Origin: Bordetella petrii
GTDB lineage: Bacteria; Pseudomonadota; Gammaproteobacteria; Burkholderiales; Burkholderiaceae_B
Length of the DNA: 64,000 nt
Direction of reading: 5' to 3'
Assembly (NCBI RefSeq): GCF_000067205.1
Contig: NC_010170.1
Span: forward strand, 5,146,001 to 5,210,000
Shown: in pieces, positions 34,127 to 42,246 of the stretch
How the letters are laid out: each line of letters opens with the position of its first letter
Numbering within the stretch: the stretch's first letter is position 1
Notes under the pieces: model-generated
What the model was told of the DNA's origin: nothing
The model's database searches: none
The model's input: only the letters and a program-made list of their open reading frames with translations
Made by a program: the position numbers and the translations under genes

Positions 34127-35203
34127 TCATTGCACCGTGCGGGCCAGCACGGCTTGCACCGCATCGAGCGGCGCGGCCCGAGTCAGCGCCTGACCAATGC
34201 GCGGCATAAGCACGAAGCGGATTTCGCCGCCCTCGGTCTTCTTGTCGACCTGCATCAGGGCCAGCCAGCGGTCGGCCCCAAGATCGGGCGCCGTGGTAGG
34301 GCAGCCGATGGCCTGCACCAGCGCACGCACCCGCGCCACGTCGGCACGTGGGAAACCGGCCACCTCGGCCGACAGCTCGGCCGCCTGCACCATGCCACAG
34401 CCTACCGCCTCGCCGTGCAGCCACTCGCCATAGCCCAGGCCCGACTCGATGGCGTGGCCGAAGGTGTGGCCCAGGTTCAAGATGGCGCGCAGGCCCGATT
34501 CACGCTCGTCTTTGCCCACCACCTGCGCCTTCAGTTCGCACGAGCGGCGTATGGCATGGGCCAGCGTGGCCGGGTCCAGGGCCCGCAATGCGGCGGCATG
34601 GGCTTCGCACCAGCTCCAGAACTCGGCATCCAGGATCAGGCCGTACTTGATCACTTCGGCCAGTCCCGCCGACACTTCGCGCGCCGGCAACGTGCCCAGT
34701 ACGTCGGTGTCGATTTCCACCGCCACCGGCTGGTAGAACGCGCCGATCATGTTCTTGCCCAGCGGATGGTTCACCGCCGTCTTGCCGCCCACGGAAGAAT
34801 CGACTTGTGCCAACAGAGTGGTGGGCACCTGCACGAAACGGATGCCACGCATGTAGACCGCCGCGGCGAAACCGGTCATGTCGCCGATCACGCCGCCGCC
34901 CAGCGCCACCAGCACGGCGCGGCGGTCCAGGCGATGGGTAAGCAGCGCGTCGAAGATCAGGTTCAGGGTCTGCCAGTCTTTGTGGGCCTCGCCGTCGGGC
35001 AGTTCAATACGCAGCACGCGGCGGCCGGTACGGGCCAGCGCCGCCTCGACGCGCTCGCCATACAGGGCGGCCACGGTGGGGTTGGTCACCACCGCGATGG
35101 CCGTGGCGTCGGCGGGAATGGATTGGTCCAGCGCATCCAGGCGGCCCGGGCCGATATGAATGGGGTAGCGGCCACCGGGGGTATCGACGTCGACAACGGT
35201 CAT
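34127..35203 (-). CDS. aroB: 3-dehydroquinate synthase
   Basis: 358 residues. NAD-binding ALGGGVIGDMTGFAAAVYMRG; FVQVPTTLLAQVDSSVGGKTAVNHPLGKNMIGAFYQP; and the metal-site motif LNLGHTFGHAIE. It converts DAHP to dehydroquinate in the shikimate pathway. The start overlaps the aroK stop by an ATGA. The set aroK-aroB-dgt is a common proteobacterial operon. Confidence 0.97.
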   Translation of the reverse strand: MTVVDVDTPGGRYPIHIGPGRLDALDQSIPADATAIAVVTNPTVAALYGERVEAALARTGRRVLRIELPDGEAHKDWQTLNLIFDALLTHRLDRRAVLVALGGGVIGDMTGFAAAVYMRGIRFVQVPTTLLAQVDSSVGGKTAVNHPLGKNMIGAFYQPVAVEIDTDVLGTLPAREVSAGLAEVIKYGLILDAEFWSWCEAHAAALRALDPATLAHAIRRSCELKAQVVGKDERESGLRAILNLGHTFGHAIESGLGYGEWLHGEAVGCGMVQAAELSAEVAGFPRADVARVRALVQAIGCPTTAPDLGADRWLALMQVDKKTEGGEIRFVLMPRIGQALTRAAPLDAVQAVLARTVQ

Positions 35204-35820
35204 GGGTTCTTCTCGTAGGCTTGCAGCAACGGCAGCAGCGACTTCACCAGGTGCGACACCGGCATGGTGCCCGTATCGACCACCAGATCGGCCACTTCTT
35301 CGTACAAAGGTTCGCGCCGGGCCATCAGGTCGCACAGGGTGCCGCGCGGATCGGGGTTGGCCAGCAGCGGGCGGTTGCGATCGCGGCTGGTGCGCCGGAA
35401 CAGTTCATCGACGCTGGCGCGCAAGTACACCACCACGCCGCGTTCGCGCAGCAGACGGCGGTTTTCGGGCGCCAGCACGGCGCCGCCGCCGGTGGCCAAC
35501 ACGATGCCGCGCCGCTGGGTGCAATGGTCGAGGGCGGCCGCCTCGCGTTTGCGAAAGCCGCCTTCGCCCTCAATCTCGAAGATCACCGGCACCCGCACGC
35601 CACAGCGCGCCTCCAGTTCATGGTCGAGATCGATGAATTCGCGGCCCAGCACGCGCGCCAGGCCGCGGCCGATGGTGGTCTTGCCCGCCCCCATCATACC
35701 CACCAGGAAAATAGGCAGGTCGTGCGGCAGGCGCACGCGCGGCCCCGCCTCGGCCGCCACGCAGGGGCTGTCGGCAGGGCCGGCGCCCGGGGCCAGATCT
35801 GTATTCGCCAAACCATTCAT
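35200..35820 (-). CDS. aroK: Shikimate kinase
   Basis: 206 residues. P-loop GMMGAGKTTIG (41-51), shikimate-binding FIDLDHELEARCG, TGGGAVL and the lid RNRPLL. It phosphorylates shikimate. About 33 residues at the N-terminus (MNGLANTDLAPGAGPAD...) precede the usual kinase start and look unconserved; an internal start is not obvious because the next ATGs fall at the P-loop. It is first in the aroK-aroB-dgt unit and divergent from mrcA. Confidence 0.94.
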   Translation of the reverse strand: MNGLANTDLAPGAGPADSPCVAAEAGPRVRLPHDLPIFLVGMMGAGKTTIGRGLARVLGREFIDLDHELEARCGVRVPVIFEIEGEGGFRKREAAALDHCTQRRGIVLATGGGAVLAPENRRLLRERGVVVYLRASVDELFRRTSRDRNRPLLANPDPRGTLCDLMARREPLYEEVADLVVDTGTMPVSHLVKSLLPLLQAYEKNP

Positions 35821-35934
35821 GCGTGCATTATCCCATCGCCGGCCAGTTGCCCGCTTACCACACTGAACGAATTTGTTACAGAAACCCGGTGACCACCACC
35901 AAGCGCACCTACAGATGCCCGTAAAATCGCCGCG

Positions 35935-38400
35935 ATGAGCAAGTCGCAGAATTCTTCCAAAAAAGCCCCACCTCCCAAAAGCGGATCGCCCATTTTGCGG
36001 TTTTTCGTGAAGATGGGCATTTTCTTTGGCGGCCTGGCGCTGTGTGGCGTCTTGCTGGGCGGCATGGCGCTGGCGTTGGCCTGGCCCAACCTGCCCGACC
36101 TGCACGCCATGACCGACTACCGGCCACGCGTACCGCTGCGCATCTACACGGCCGACCACGTCCTGATCGGCGAATTCGGCGAAGAACGCCGTAACGTGCT
36201 GCGCTTCAATGAATTTCCCGACGTCATGAAATCGGCCGTGCTGGCCGCCGAAGACGACCGCTTCTACCAGCACGGCGGCATCGACTGGACCGGCGTGGTG
36301 CGCGCCGGGCTGGCCAACCTGCTCAGCATGTCGAAATCGCAGGGCGCCAGCACCATCACCATGCAGGTGGCGCGCAACTTCTACCTGTCGTCCGAGAAAA
36401 CCTATTCGCGCAAGTTCTACGAACTGCTGCTTACCTTCAAGATCGAATCCGAGCTCACCAAAGACCAGATCCTCGAGCTCTACATGAACCAGATCTACCT
36501 GGGGCACCGCGCCTACGGCTTTGCCGCCGCGTCGCGCACGTATTTCGGCAAGCCCGTATCGCAGGTCACCGCGGCCGAGGCCGCCATGCTGGCGGGCATA
36601 CCCAAGGCGCCGTCGCGCTTCAATCCCATCGCCAACCGCCCGCGCGCCGAACTGCGGCAGCATTACGTGCTGGGCCGCATGCATTCGCTGGGCTACCTGA
36701 CCGACGCCGAATACCAGCAGGCCAAGGCGCAACCTATCGTCATCAAGGCGGCCGAAGGCACGCCCGCCGGCGGCTATGCCATCCATGGCGAATACGTGGC
36801 CGAGCTGGCGCGCCAGCTGCTCTACGGCATCTACCAAGACGATCTGTACTCGCGCGGCATCAACATCTACACCACGGTGCGCTCGAAAGACCAGGAATCG
36901 GCCTATCACGCGGTGCGCGACGGCGTGCTGCAATACACGCGCCGCGCCGTGTACCCCGGCCCGGAAGAGCAGCTCGACATGCCCGCGGGCATCGAAAGCA
37001 ACCCCCAGGCGCTGGACGACTACCTGGACGGCGTCTTCGAAAAGTACCCCGACAGCGACGACCTGCTGACGGGCGTCGTGCTGTCGGCCAGCCCCACCGA
37101 AATCAAGGTGGCGCGCAGCGCCAACGAAATCATCACCATCACCGACAAGAAAGTGTTGGCGGTGGTGGCGCGCTCGCTGGGCAGCAAGGCCTCGGCCGAG
37201 CGGCGCCTGCAGCGCGGCTCGGTGGTCTACATCCACAAGCTGGGCGACGGCTGGGAAGTCATCAACATGCCCTCGGTGCAGGCGGCCTTCGTGTCACTGT
37301 CACCGCAAGACGGCGCGATCCGCGCCATGGTGGGCGGCTTCGATTTCTACCGCGGCAAGTTCAATCGCGTCACCCAGGCCTGGCGCCAGCCCGGCTCGAA
37401 CATCAAGCCTTTCATCTACGCGGCCTCGCTCGAGCGTGGCCTGACGCCCGCTACCCAGATATCCGACCAGCCGTTCGAGCTGACCGCAGAGCAAACGGGT
37501 TCGAAGGCCTGGCATCCCAAGAACTACGGCAACGTGTACGAGCCCATGCTGACCATGCGGCAGGGTCTGTACAAGTCCAAGAACATGGTGTCGATCCGCA
37601 TCCTGCAAGCCATCGGCCCGCAATACGCGCAAGAGTATCTGACGCGCTTCGGCTTCGATAAGGCGCGCCAGCCAGCCGTGCTGCCGTTGGCGCTGGGCGC
37701 GGGCTCGGTCACGCCGTTGCAGCTGGCGGGCGCGTACGCGGTGTTCGCCAACGGCGGCTACCGCATCGCCCCCTACCTGATCGACCGCGTCACCGACAGC
37801 AGCGGCAAGGTGCTGATGCAGTCCAAGCCCATCGTGGCGGGCGACGCCGCTGCCCGGGCCATCGACCCGCGCACCGCCTATGTCATGGACGACATGCTGC
37901 GCGGCGTGGCCACCAGCGGCACCGCGGCGCGCGCGCGCGCCACGCTCAAGCGTTCCGACATCGCGGGCAAGACCGGCACCACCAACGAATCGGTCGACGC
38001 CTGGTTCTCGGGCTACGTGCCCAGCCTGGTAGCCACGGCCTGGATGGGTTTCGACCAGCCCAAGTCGCTGGGCTCGCGCGAAACCGGCGGCGGCGTGGCC
38101 ATGCCGATCTGGCTGGACTACATGGGCGATATGCTCAAGGGCGTGCCCGAGCAAAAAGAACGCCCCCGCCCCGACGGCCTGCTGGTCGACCGCGGCGATT
38201 TCTATTTTTCGGAGTTCCCGCCGGGCCAGGCCGTGGCGCGGCTGGGGCTGTCTGAACCCACGCCGGCCGAAACCGACCAGTTGGGCGAGTTCCTGAACGA
38301 TCTGGTGGGCGGCGGCGGGGGCGGCGACAACAGCATCCGCGTGTCGCCCGACCTGAACCCCGGGAAACAAACGCCCTGGTCGCAGAAAATCCCGTTCTGA
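35935..38400 (+). CDS. mrcA: Penicillin-binding protein 1A, bifunctional
   Basis: 821 residues. Short cytosolic tail, one membrane anchor (about 24-50), then the glycosyltransferase domain with catalytic Glu106 in AAEDDRFYQHGG, GASTITMQVARNFYLSSEKTYSRKFYE and AAMLAGIPKAPSRFNP. The transpeptidase domain has Ser488-x-x-Lys (GSNIKPF), Ser548-Lys-Asn and Lys679-Thr-Gly (GKTGTT). It polymerises and crosslinks peptidoglycan at the outer face of the inner membrane. The C-terminus is Gly/Pro-rich. It is divergent from aroK, a conserved neighbour pair. Confidence 0.97.
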   Translation: MSKSQNSSKKAPPPKSGSPILRFFVKMGIFFGGLALCGVLLGGMALALAWPNLPDLHAMTDYRPRVPLRIYTADHVLIGEFGEERRNVLRFNEFPDVMKSAVLAAEDDRFYQHGGIDWTGVVRAGLANLLSMSKSQGASTITMQVARNFYLSSEKTYSRKFYELLLTFKIESELTKDQILELYMNQIYLGHRAYGFAAASRTYFGKPVSQVTAAEAAMLAGIPKAPSRFNPIANRPRAELRQHYVLGRMHSLGYLTDAEYQQAKAQPIVIKAAEGTPAGGYAIHGEYVAELARQLLYGIYQDDLYSRGINIYTTVRSKDQESAYHAVRDGVLQYTRRAVYPGPEEQLDMPAGIESNPQALDDYLDGVFEKYPDSDDLLTGVVLSASPTEIKVARSANEIITITDKKVLAVVARSLGSKASAERRLQRGSVVYIHKLGDGWEVINMPSVQAAFVSLSPQDGAIRAMVGGFDFYRGKFNRVTQAWRQPGSNIKPFIYAASLERGLTPATQISDQPFELTAEQTGSKAWHPKNYGNVYEPMLTMRQGLYKSKNMVSIRILQAIGPQYAQEYLTRFGFDKARQPAVLPLALGAGSVTPLQLAGAYAVFANGGYRIAPYLIDRVTDSSGKVLMQSKPIVAGDAAARAIDPRTAYVMDDMLRGVATSGTAARARATLKRSDIAGKTGTTNESVDAWFSGYVPSLVATAWMGFDQPKSLGSRETGGGVAMPIWLDYMGDMLKGVPEQKERPRPDGLLVDRGDFYFSEFPPGQAVARLGLSEPTPAETDQLGEFLNDLVGGGGGGDNSIRVSPDLNPGKQTPWSQKIPF

Positions 38401-38436
38401 CCGGCGCCTGTGGCGCCAGCCGGCACGGGCCCGCTA

Positions 38437-38766
38437 TTACAGCCGCACGGCTACCGGCACGCCGGCGGCCTCGGAGCAGATCTGCGAAAGCGCGTCGGGC
38501 AGCCGCGGGCCGCCCCGGGTGTCGTTCCAGTGCTGGCCGTCATACCGGTAGTGGAATCCGCCACTGCGGGCGGCAACCCAGATCTCTTGCATGGCGGCCT
38601 GGCTGTTCACGACCACGTGGGTGCCGTCTTCGAATACCAGCGTCAGCACATTGCCGCTGCGGCTGGTCTCGATATCGACATCCTGCGAGGCCGCCCAGTC
38701 GTCGGCCTGGCTTTCGATGCTGTCCAGTACTTGGTCGACCAACGCAAGGAATTCGGTTTCAGTCAT
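38437..38766 (-). CDS. cyaY: Frataxin-like iron protein CyaY
   Basis: 109 residues with the whole frataxin fold: an acidic first helix (MTETEFLALVDQVLDSIESQADDW), then NVLTLVFEDGTHVVVNSQAAMQEIWVAARSGGFHY. CyaY binds iron and modulates IscS-dependent Fe-S assembly. It is divergent from lptM-lysA, the conserved proteobacterial arrangement. Confidence 0.95.
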   Translation of the reverse strand: MTETEFLALVDQVLDSIESQADDWAASQDVDIETSRSGNVLTLVFEDGTHVVVNSQAAMQEIWVAARSGGFHYRYDGQHWNDTRGGPRLPDALSQICSEAAGVPVAVRL

Positions 38767-38797
38767 AATCGAACCTGCAAGAATTACGGAGTTTCGA

Positions 38798-38974
38798 GTG
38801 TTCCATTTGGCACGCAGCCGCATGGTCTTACGCATTGTAGCCACGCTTGCCGCGACCGGCCTGGTCGCGGCCTGCGGCTTCAAGGGTCCGCTGTACCTGC
38901 CGCCGCAGCCTGGCCAGTCGGGGCCGGAATACCCCGACCCGCCCAAGATCCCCGCCCCCACCACGCTTCCATGA
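38798..38974 (+). CDS. lptM: LPS-assembly lipoprotein LptM (YifL family)
   Basis: A small lipoprotein, 58 residues from the GTG at 38798, which has GGAG six bases upstream; an in-frame ATG at 38822 would give 50. The signal peptide ends in a V-A-A-C lipobox followed by GFKGPLYLPP, the conserved LptM motif, then a Pro-rich tail. LptM assists disulfide maturation of the LptD/E LPS translocon in the outer membrane. Its stop overlaps the lysA start (ATGA). It is often missed by automated annotation because of size and GTG start. Confidence 0.85.
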   Translation: MFHLARSRMVLRIVATLAATGLVAACGFKGPLYLPPQPGQSGPEYPDPPKIPAPTTLP

Positions 38975-40263
38975 CATCCCCGAACTCCACGTTGCCCGGC
39001 CTGGCCGGCCATCCGCATTTCCATTACCAGAACGGCATCCTGCACGCCGAAGGCGTGGCGCTCGACGCCCTGGCCAGCCAGCTCGGCACGCCGCTGTACG
39101 TGTATTCGCGCGCGGCGCTGGCCCAGGCCTGGCGCACGTACAGCGACGCCATCGGCACCCGCCCGGTGCTGGTCTGCTACGGCATGAAGGCCAATTCGAA
39201 CCTCGCCGTGCTGAAAGAATTCGCCCGCCTGGGCGCCGGTTTCGACATCGTGTCGGGCGGCGAACTCAAGCGAGTGCTCGCCGCGGGCGGCAACCCCGCC
39301 AAGGTGGTGTTCTCGGGCGTAGGCAAGCAGGCCTGGGAAATGCGCGCCGCCCTGGAGGCCGGCGTGAAATGCTTCAACGTCGAATCGCAGGCCGAACTGC
39401 AATGCCTGTCCGACGTGGCGCAGTCCATGGGGCAACGGGCGCGGGTGTCGCTGCGCGTCAATCCCGACGTCGACGCGCAAACCCATCCCTACATTTCCAC
39501 CGGCCTCAAAGAAAACAAATTCGGCATTGCCATCGAGTCCGCGCTCGACGCCTATCGCACCGCCGCGGCGCTGCCGGGGCTGGAAATCGTCGGCGTCGAC
39601 TGCCACATCGGTTCGCAGCTCACCGACATCAGCCCGTATTTCGATGCGCTTGAAAAACTGCTCGACCTGATCGAACAGCTCGACGCCGCAGGCATCGCCA
39701 TCCAGCACCTCGACCTGGGCGGCGGCCTGGGCATCCGCTATACCGACGAAATTCCGCCTTCGCCCAAGGCGCTGCTCGACCAGGTGTTCGAGCGCCTGCA
39801 GGCGCGTGGCATGGCGCACCTGCATCTGGTGCTGGAGCCGGGCCGCTCGCTGGTGGGCAACGCCGGCGTGCTGCTGACCACGGTGCAGTACCTGAAGCAC
39901 GCGCAGGCGCGCAATTTCGCCATCGTCGATGCCGCCATGAACGACCTGCTGCGCCCGGCCCTGTACGACGCCTATCATGGCGTGCAGCCGGTGGCGCCGC
40001 GCGACGGCGCCGCCATCGAGTACGACATCGTCGGCCCGGTCTGCGAAAGCGCCGACTGGCTGGCCCGCCAGCGCAAGCTGGCGCTGCAGGCAGGCGACGT
40101 GCTCGCGCTCGAGTCCGCCGGCGCCTACGCCATGGTCATGGCCAGCAACTACAACACCCGGGCGCGCGCGGCCGAGGTCATGGTCGACGGCAGCCGCCAC
40201 TACATCGTGCGCCAGCGCGAAACACTAGACGACCTGCTGCGCGGCGAATCGACGCTGCCGTGA
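38971..40263 (+). CDS. lysA: Diaminopimelate decarboxylase
   Basis: 430 residues. PLP-binding Lys73 in VCYGMKANSNLAVL; FDIVSGGELKRVLAAG; the phosphate loop LDLGGGLGIRY; VLEPGRSLVGNAGVL; and the C-terminal VGPVCESADWLARQR with the active-site Cys. It converts meso-diaminopimelate to lysine. It is translationally coupled to lptM, the cyaY/lptM/lysA neighbourhood conserved in proteobacteria. A long repeat array follows the stop. Confidence 0.97.
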   Translation: MTSPNSTLPGLAGHPHFHYQNGILHAEGVALDALASQLGTPLYVYSRAALAQAWRTYSDAIGTRPVLVCYGMKANSNLAVLKEFARLGAGFDIVSGGELKRVLAAGGNPAKVVFSGVGKQAWEMRAALEAGVKCFNVESQAELQCLSDVAQSMGQRARVSLRVNPDVDAQTHPYISTGLKENKFGIAIESALDAYRTAAALPGLEIVGVDCHIGSQLTDISPYFDALEKLLDLIEQLDAAGIAIQHLDLGGGLGIRYTDEIPPSPKALLDQVFERLQARGMAHLHLVLEPGRSLVGNAGVLLTTVQYLKHAQARNFAIVDAAMNDLLRPALYDAYHGVQPVAPRDGAAIEYDIVGPVCESADWLARQRKLALQAGDVLALESAGAYAMVMASNYNTRARAAEVMVDGSRHYIVRQRETLDDLLRGESTLP

Positions 40264-40301
40264 AAAAGGGCGGCTCGGCCCGGACACCCAGGGTGTTTGT
40301 C

Positions 40302-40782
40302 GCCAGCTATCAGGCTCCCGCAGGTGCCTGACACCGTCCTGTTGAAGTGACGTTTGCCGTGTCGGTGTCTGACACCCTGCGGGAGTCAGACACCTGGCAA
40401 CGGCAACTGGCCGATGCGCACGGAGCTATTGCCAGGTGTCTGGCTCCGCAGGTGCCTGACACCGTCCTGCTGAAGCAACGTCTGCAGTGTCGGTGCCTGA
40501 CACCCTATGGAAGTCAGACACCTGGCAACGGCAACTGGCGATGCGCGCCATGCTATTGCCAGGTGTCTGGCTCCGCAGGTGCCTGACACCGTCCTGCTGA
40601 AGCAACGTCTGCAGTGCCGGTGCCTGACACCCTATGGAAGTCAGTCACCCGGCGGCGGCAACTGGGCGATGCGCACGGAGCTATTGCCAGGTGTCTGGCT
40701 CCGCAGGTGCCTGACACCGTCCTGCTGAAGCAGCGTCTGCAGTGTCGGTGCCTGACACCCTATGGAAGTCAGACACCCGGCG
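40302..40782. repeat. Tandem array of a 127/128-bp unit containing two hairpin repeats
   Basis: Four head-to-tail units; the marker GTCCTG recurs at 40336, 40464, 40591 and 40719, i.e. periods 128, 127 and 128. Each unit holds hairpin A, GGTGTCTGGC / GCCTGACACC (one mismatch), and hairpin B, GGTGYCTGAC / GTCAGACACC. The first unit is most diverged and the last is cut short. Small differences (CAACG/CAGCG, TATGG/TGCGG) show the copies have aged. It lies between convergent lysA and ccsA and fills most of a 635-bp gap with no gene. Confidence 0.9.
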
Positions 40783-40806
40783 GCGCGCCTTATGACGCTC
40801 ATTGCA

Positions 40807-40846
40807 AGTCGTCGCGCGGTGGCGCTCACGCCACCGCGCGACGACG
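40807..40846 (-). terminator. Long GC-rich hairpin after the ccsA-resB operon
   Basis: Perfect 17-bp stem GTCGTCGCGCGGTGGCG (40808-40824) paired with 40829-40845 around loop CTCA. It sits 52 bp past the ccsA stop. No T-tract follows on either strand, so termination may need Rho or the hairpin may protect the mRNA 3' end. Confidence 0.55.
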
Positions 40847-40897
40847 CCAGAAGCACTCCACGTCCCACCCCGGCACCCAGGCCAGGCAAGAGGCCGC

Positions 40898-42238
40898 CTA
40901 CAGCTCCCCGTAGGAATGCAGACCCGAAAGGAACATGTTCACCCCCAGGAACGCGAATCCGGTCACCAGCAAGCCCACCAGCGCCCAGTAAGCCGCCAGG
41001 TGCCCGCGCAGGCCTTTCATCAGCCGCATGTGCAGCCACGCGGCGTAGTTCAGCCACACGATCAGGGCCCAGGTTTCCTTCGGGTCCCATTGCCAGTATG
41101 CGCCCCAGGCGTCGGCGGCCCACAGCGCCCCCAGGATGGTCGCCACCGTGAAAAAGGCGAAACCGACGGCAATCGCGCGGTACATGATGTCGTCCAGCAC
41201 CTCCAGCGACGGCAGCGCCTGGGCGATGCGGCGCCGGCCCAGCAAGATGCCGCCCACTATGACCACGCCCACCCCGAAATAGACCATCCAGGTGGCCGAC
41301 AGGCCATCGGTGCGAAACACCATGGGCTCGACGCACAGCAGCACGCCCAGCACGAACAGCGGCGCCAGCCTGGCCCACGACGTCGTGGTGCCATGCTGCT
41401 TGATCAGGTAGGCAAACCCCACCATGGCCGACAGAGAAAAAGTGCCGTAGCCGATGAAATTCGCGGGCACGTGCAGCTTCATCCACCAGCTTTTCAGGGC
41501 CGGCACCAGGGGCTGGATCTGGGCCGCGTCGCGGGTGAAGGCGTACCACAACAGGAACACCGTGGCCGACGAAATCACAAGCAGCACGAAGCCGCCCAGC
41601 GCGCGCGTTGCGTACTTGCGCTCGTAGTAAAGGTAGAACAGCGCCGTGATGAGCGAGAACAGCACGAACACTTCATACAGGTTGCTGACCGGAATGTGGC
41701 CCAAGTCGGGACCCATCAGGTGGCCTTCGCGCCAGCGCACCAGCATGCCGGTCACGCCGGCGAATACCGCGCCCCAGGTCAGGGCGGTGCCCAGCCACGC
41801 CGAGGTCCGGCTGAAAATGCCGATCCAGTAGCAGACCGTAGCCAGGATGAACAAGGCGCTCATCCACAAAATGGCCGATTGCGACGAAAACAGGTACTTC
41901 AGGAAGAACACCTGCTCGGCCCGCGCCAGGTCATCCTGGTACAGCAGCAGCGCCAGGCCGGCCGCCAGGGCACAAGCGATCATCAGGCGCCGCAAGGGCC
42001 GCCACAGCCAGCCCAGCCAGGTCAGCACGAAAACCGCTCCGCACAGGATGATTTTCTCGTAGTAGTCCATGGCGCTGCCGTAACCGGTCAGCGCATAGCC
42101 GGCGCCTACGGCCAGCAACAGGAAGAAAACGATGTCGGTCCAGTCAGGCCGGCCACGCTGCACGCGCGCGTCGCCGGTGGCCGACAGTGCCGGCTGCCAC
42201 AGGGCATCGGACGAATGAGAAGAAGTGCTGGCGGACAT
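40898..42238 (-). CDS. ccsA: System II cytochrome c biogenesis protein CcsA/ResC
   Basis: 446 residues with about 10-11 membrane segments. The haem-handling tryptophan-rich loop WGAYWQWDPKETWALIVWLNYAAWLHMR is intact, and conserved histidines occur (KLHVPANFIGY, WLHMR). With ResB it exports haem and attaches it to periplasmic apocytochromes. The N-terminal ~30 residues are variable. It lies 8 nt downstream of resB in the same operon. Confidence 0.94.
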   Translation of the reverse strand: MSASTSSHSSDALWQPALSATGDARVQRGRPDWTDIVFFLLLAVGAGYALTGYGSAMDYYEKIILCGAVFVLTWLGWLWRPLRRLMIACALAAGLALLLYQDDLARAEQVFFLKYLFSSQSAILWMSALFILATVCYWIGIFSRTSAWLGTALTWGAVFAGVTGMLVRWREGHLMGPDLGHIPVSNLYEVFVLFSLITALFYLYYERKYATRALGGFVLLVISSATVFLLWYAFTRDAAQIQPLVPALKSWWMKLHVPANFIGYGTFSLSAMVGFAYLIKQHGTTTSWARLAPLFVLGVLLCVEPMVFRTDGLSATWMVYFGVGVVIVGGILLGRRRIAQALPSLEVLDDIMYRAIAVGFAFFTVATILGALWAADAWGAYWQWDPKETWALIVWLNYAAWLHMRLMKGLRGHLAAYWALVGLLVTGFAFLGVNMFLSGLHSYGEL

Positions 42239-42246
42239 GGAAAACC

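Noticed and set aside
35821..37236. Long upstream extension of the aroK frame antisense to mrcA
   Set aside because: Product of GC-rich third positions opposite mrcA; the kinase domain starts after 35820.
40302..40782. CRISPR array
   Set aside because: The regular 127/128-bp period has no unique spacers; whole units are repeated, and no cas genes are nearby.
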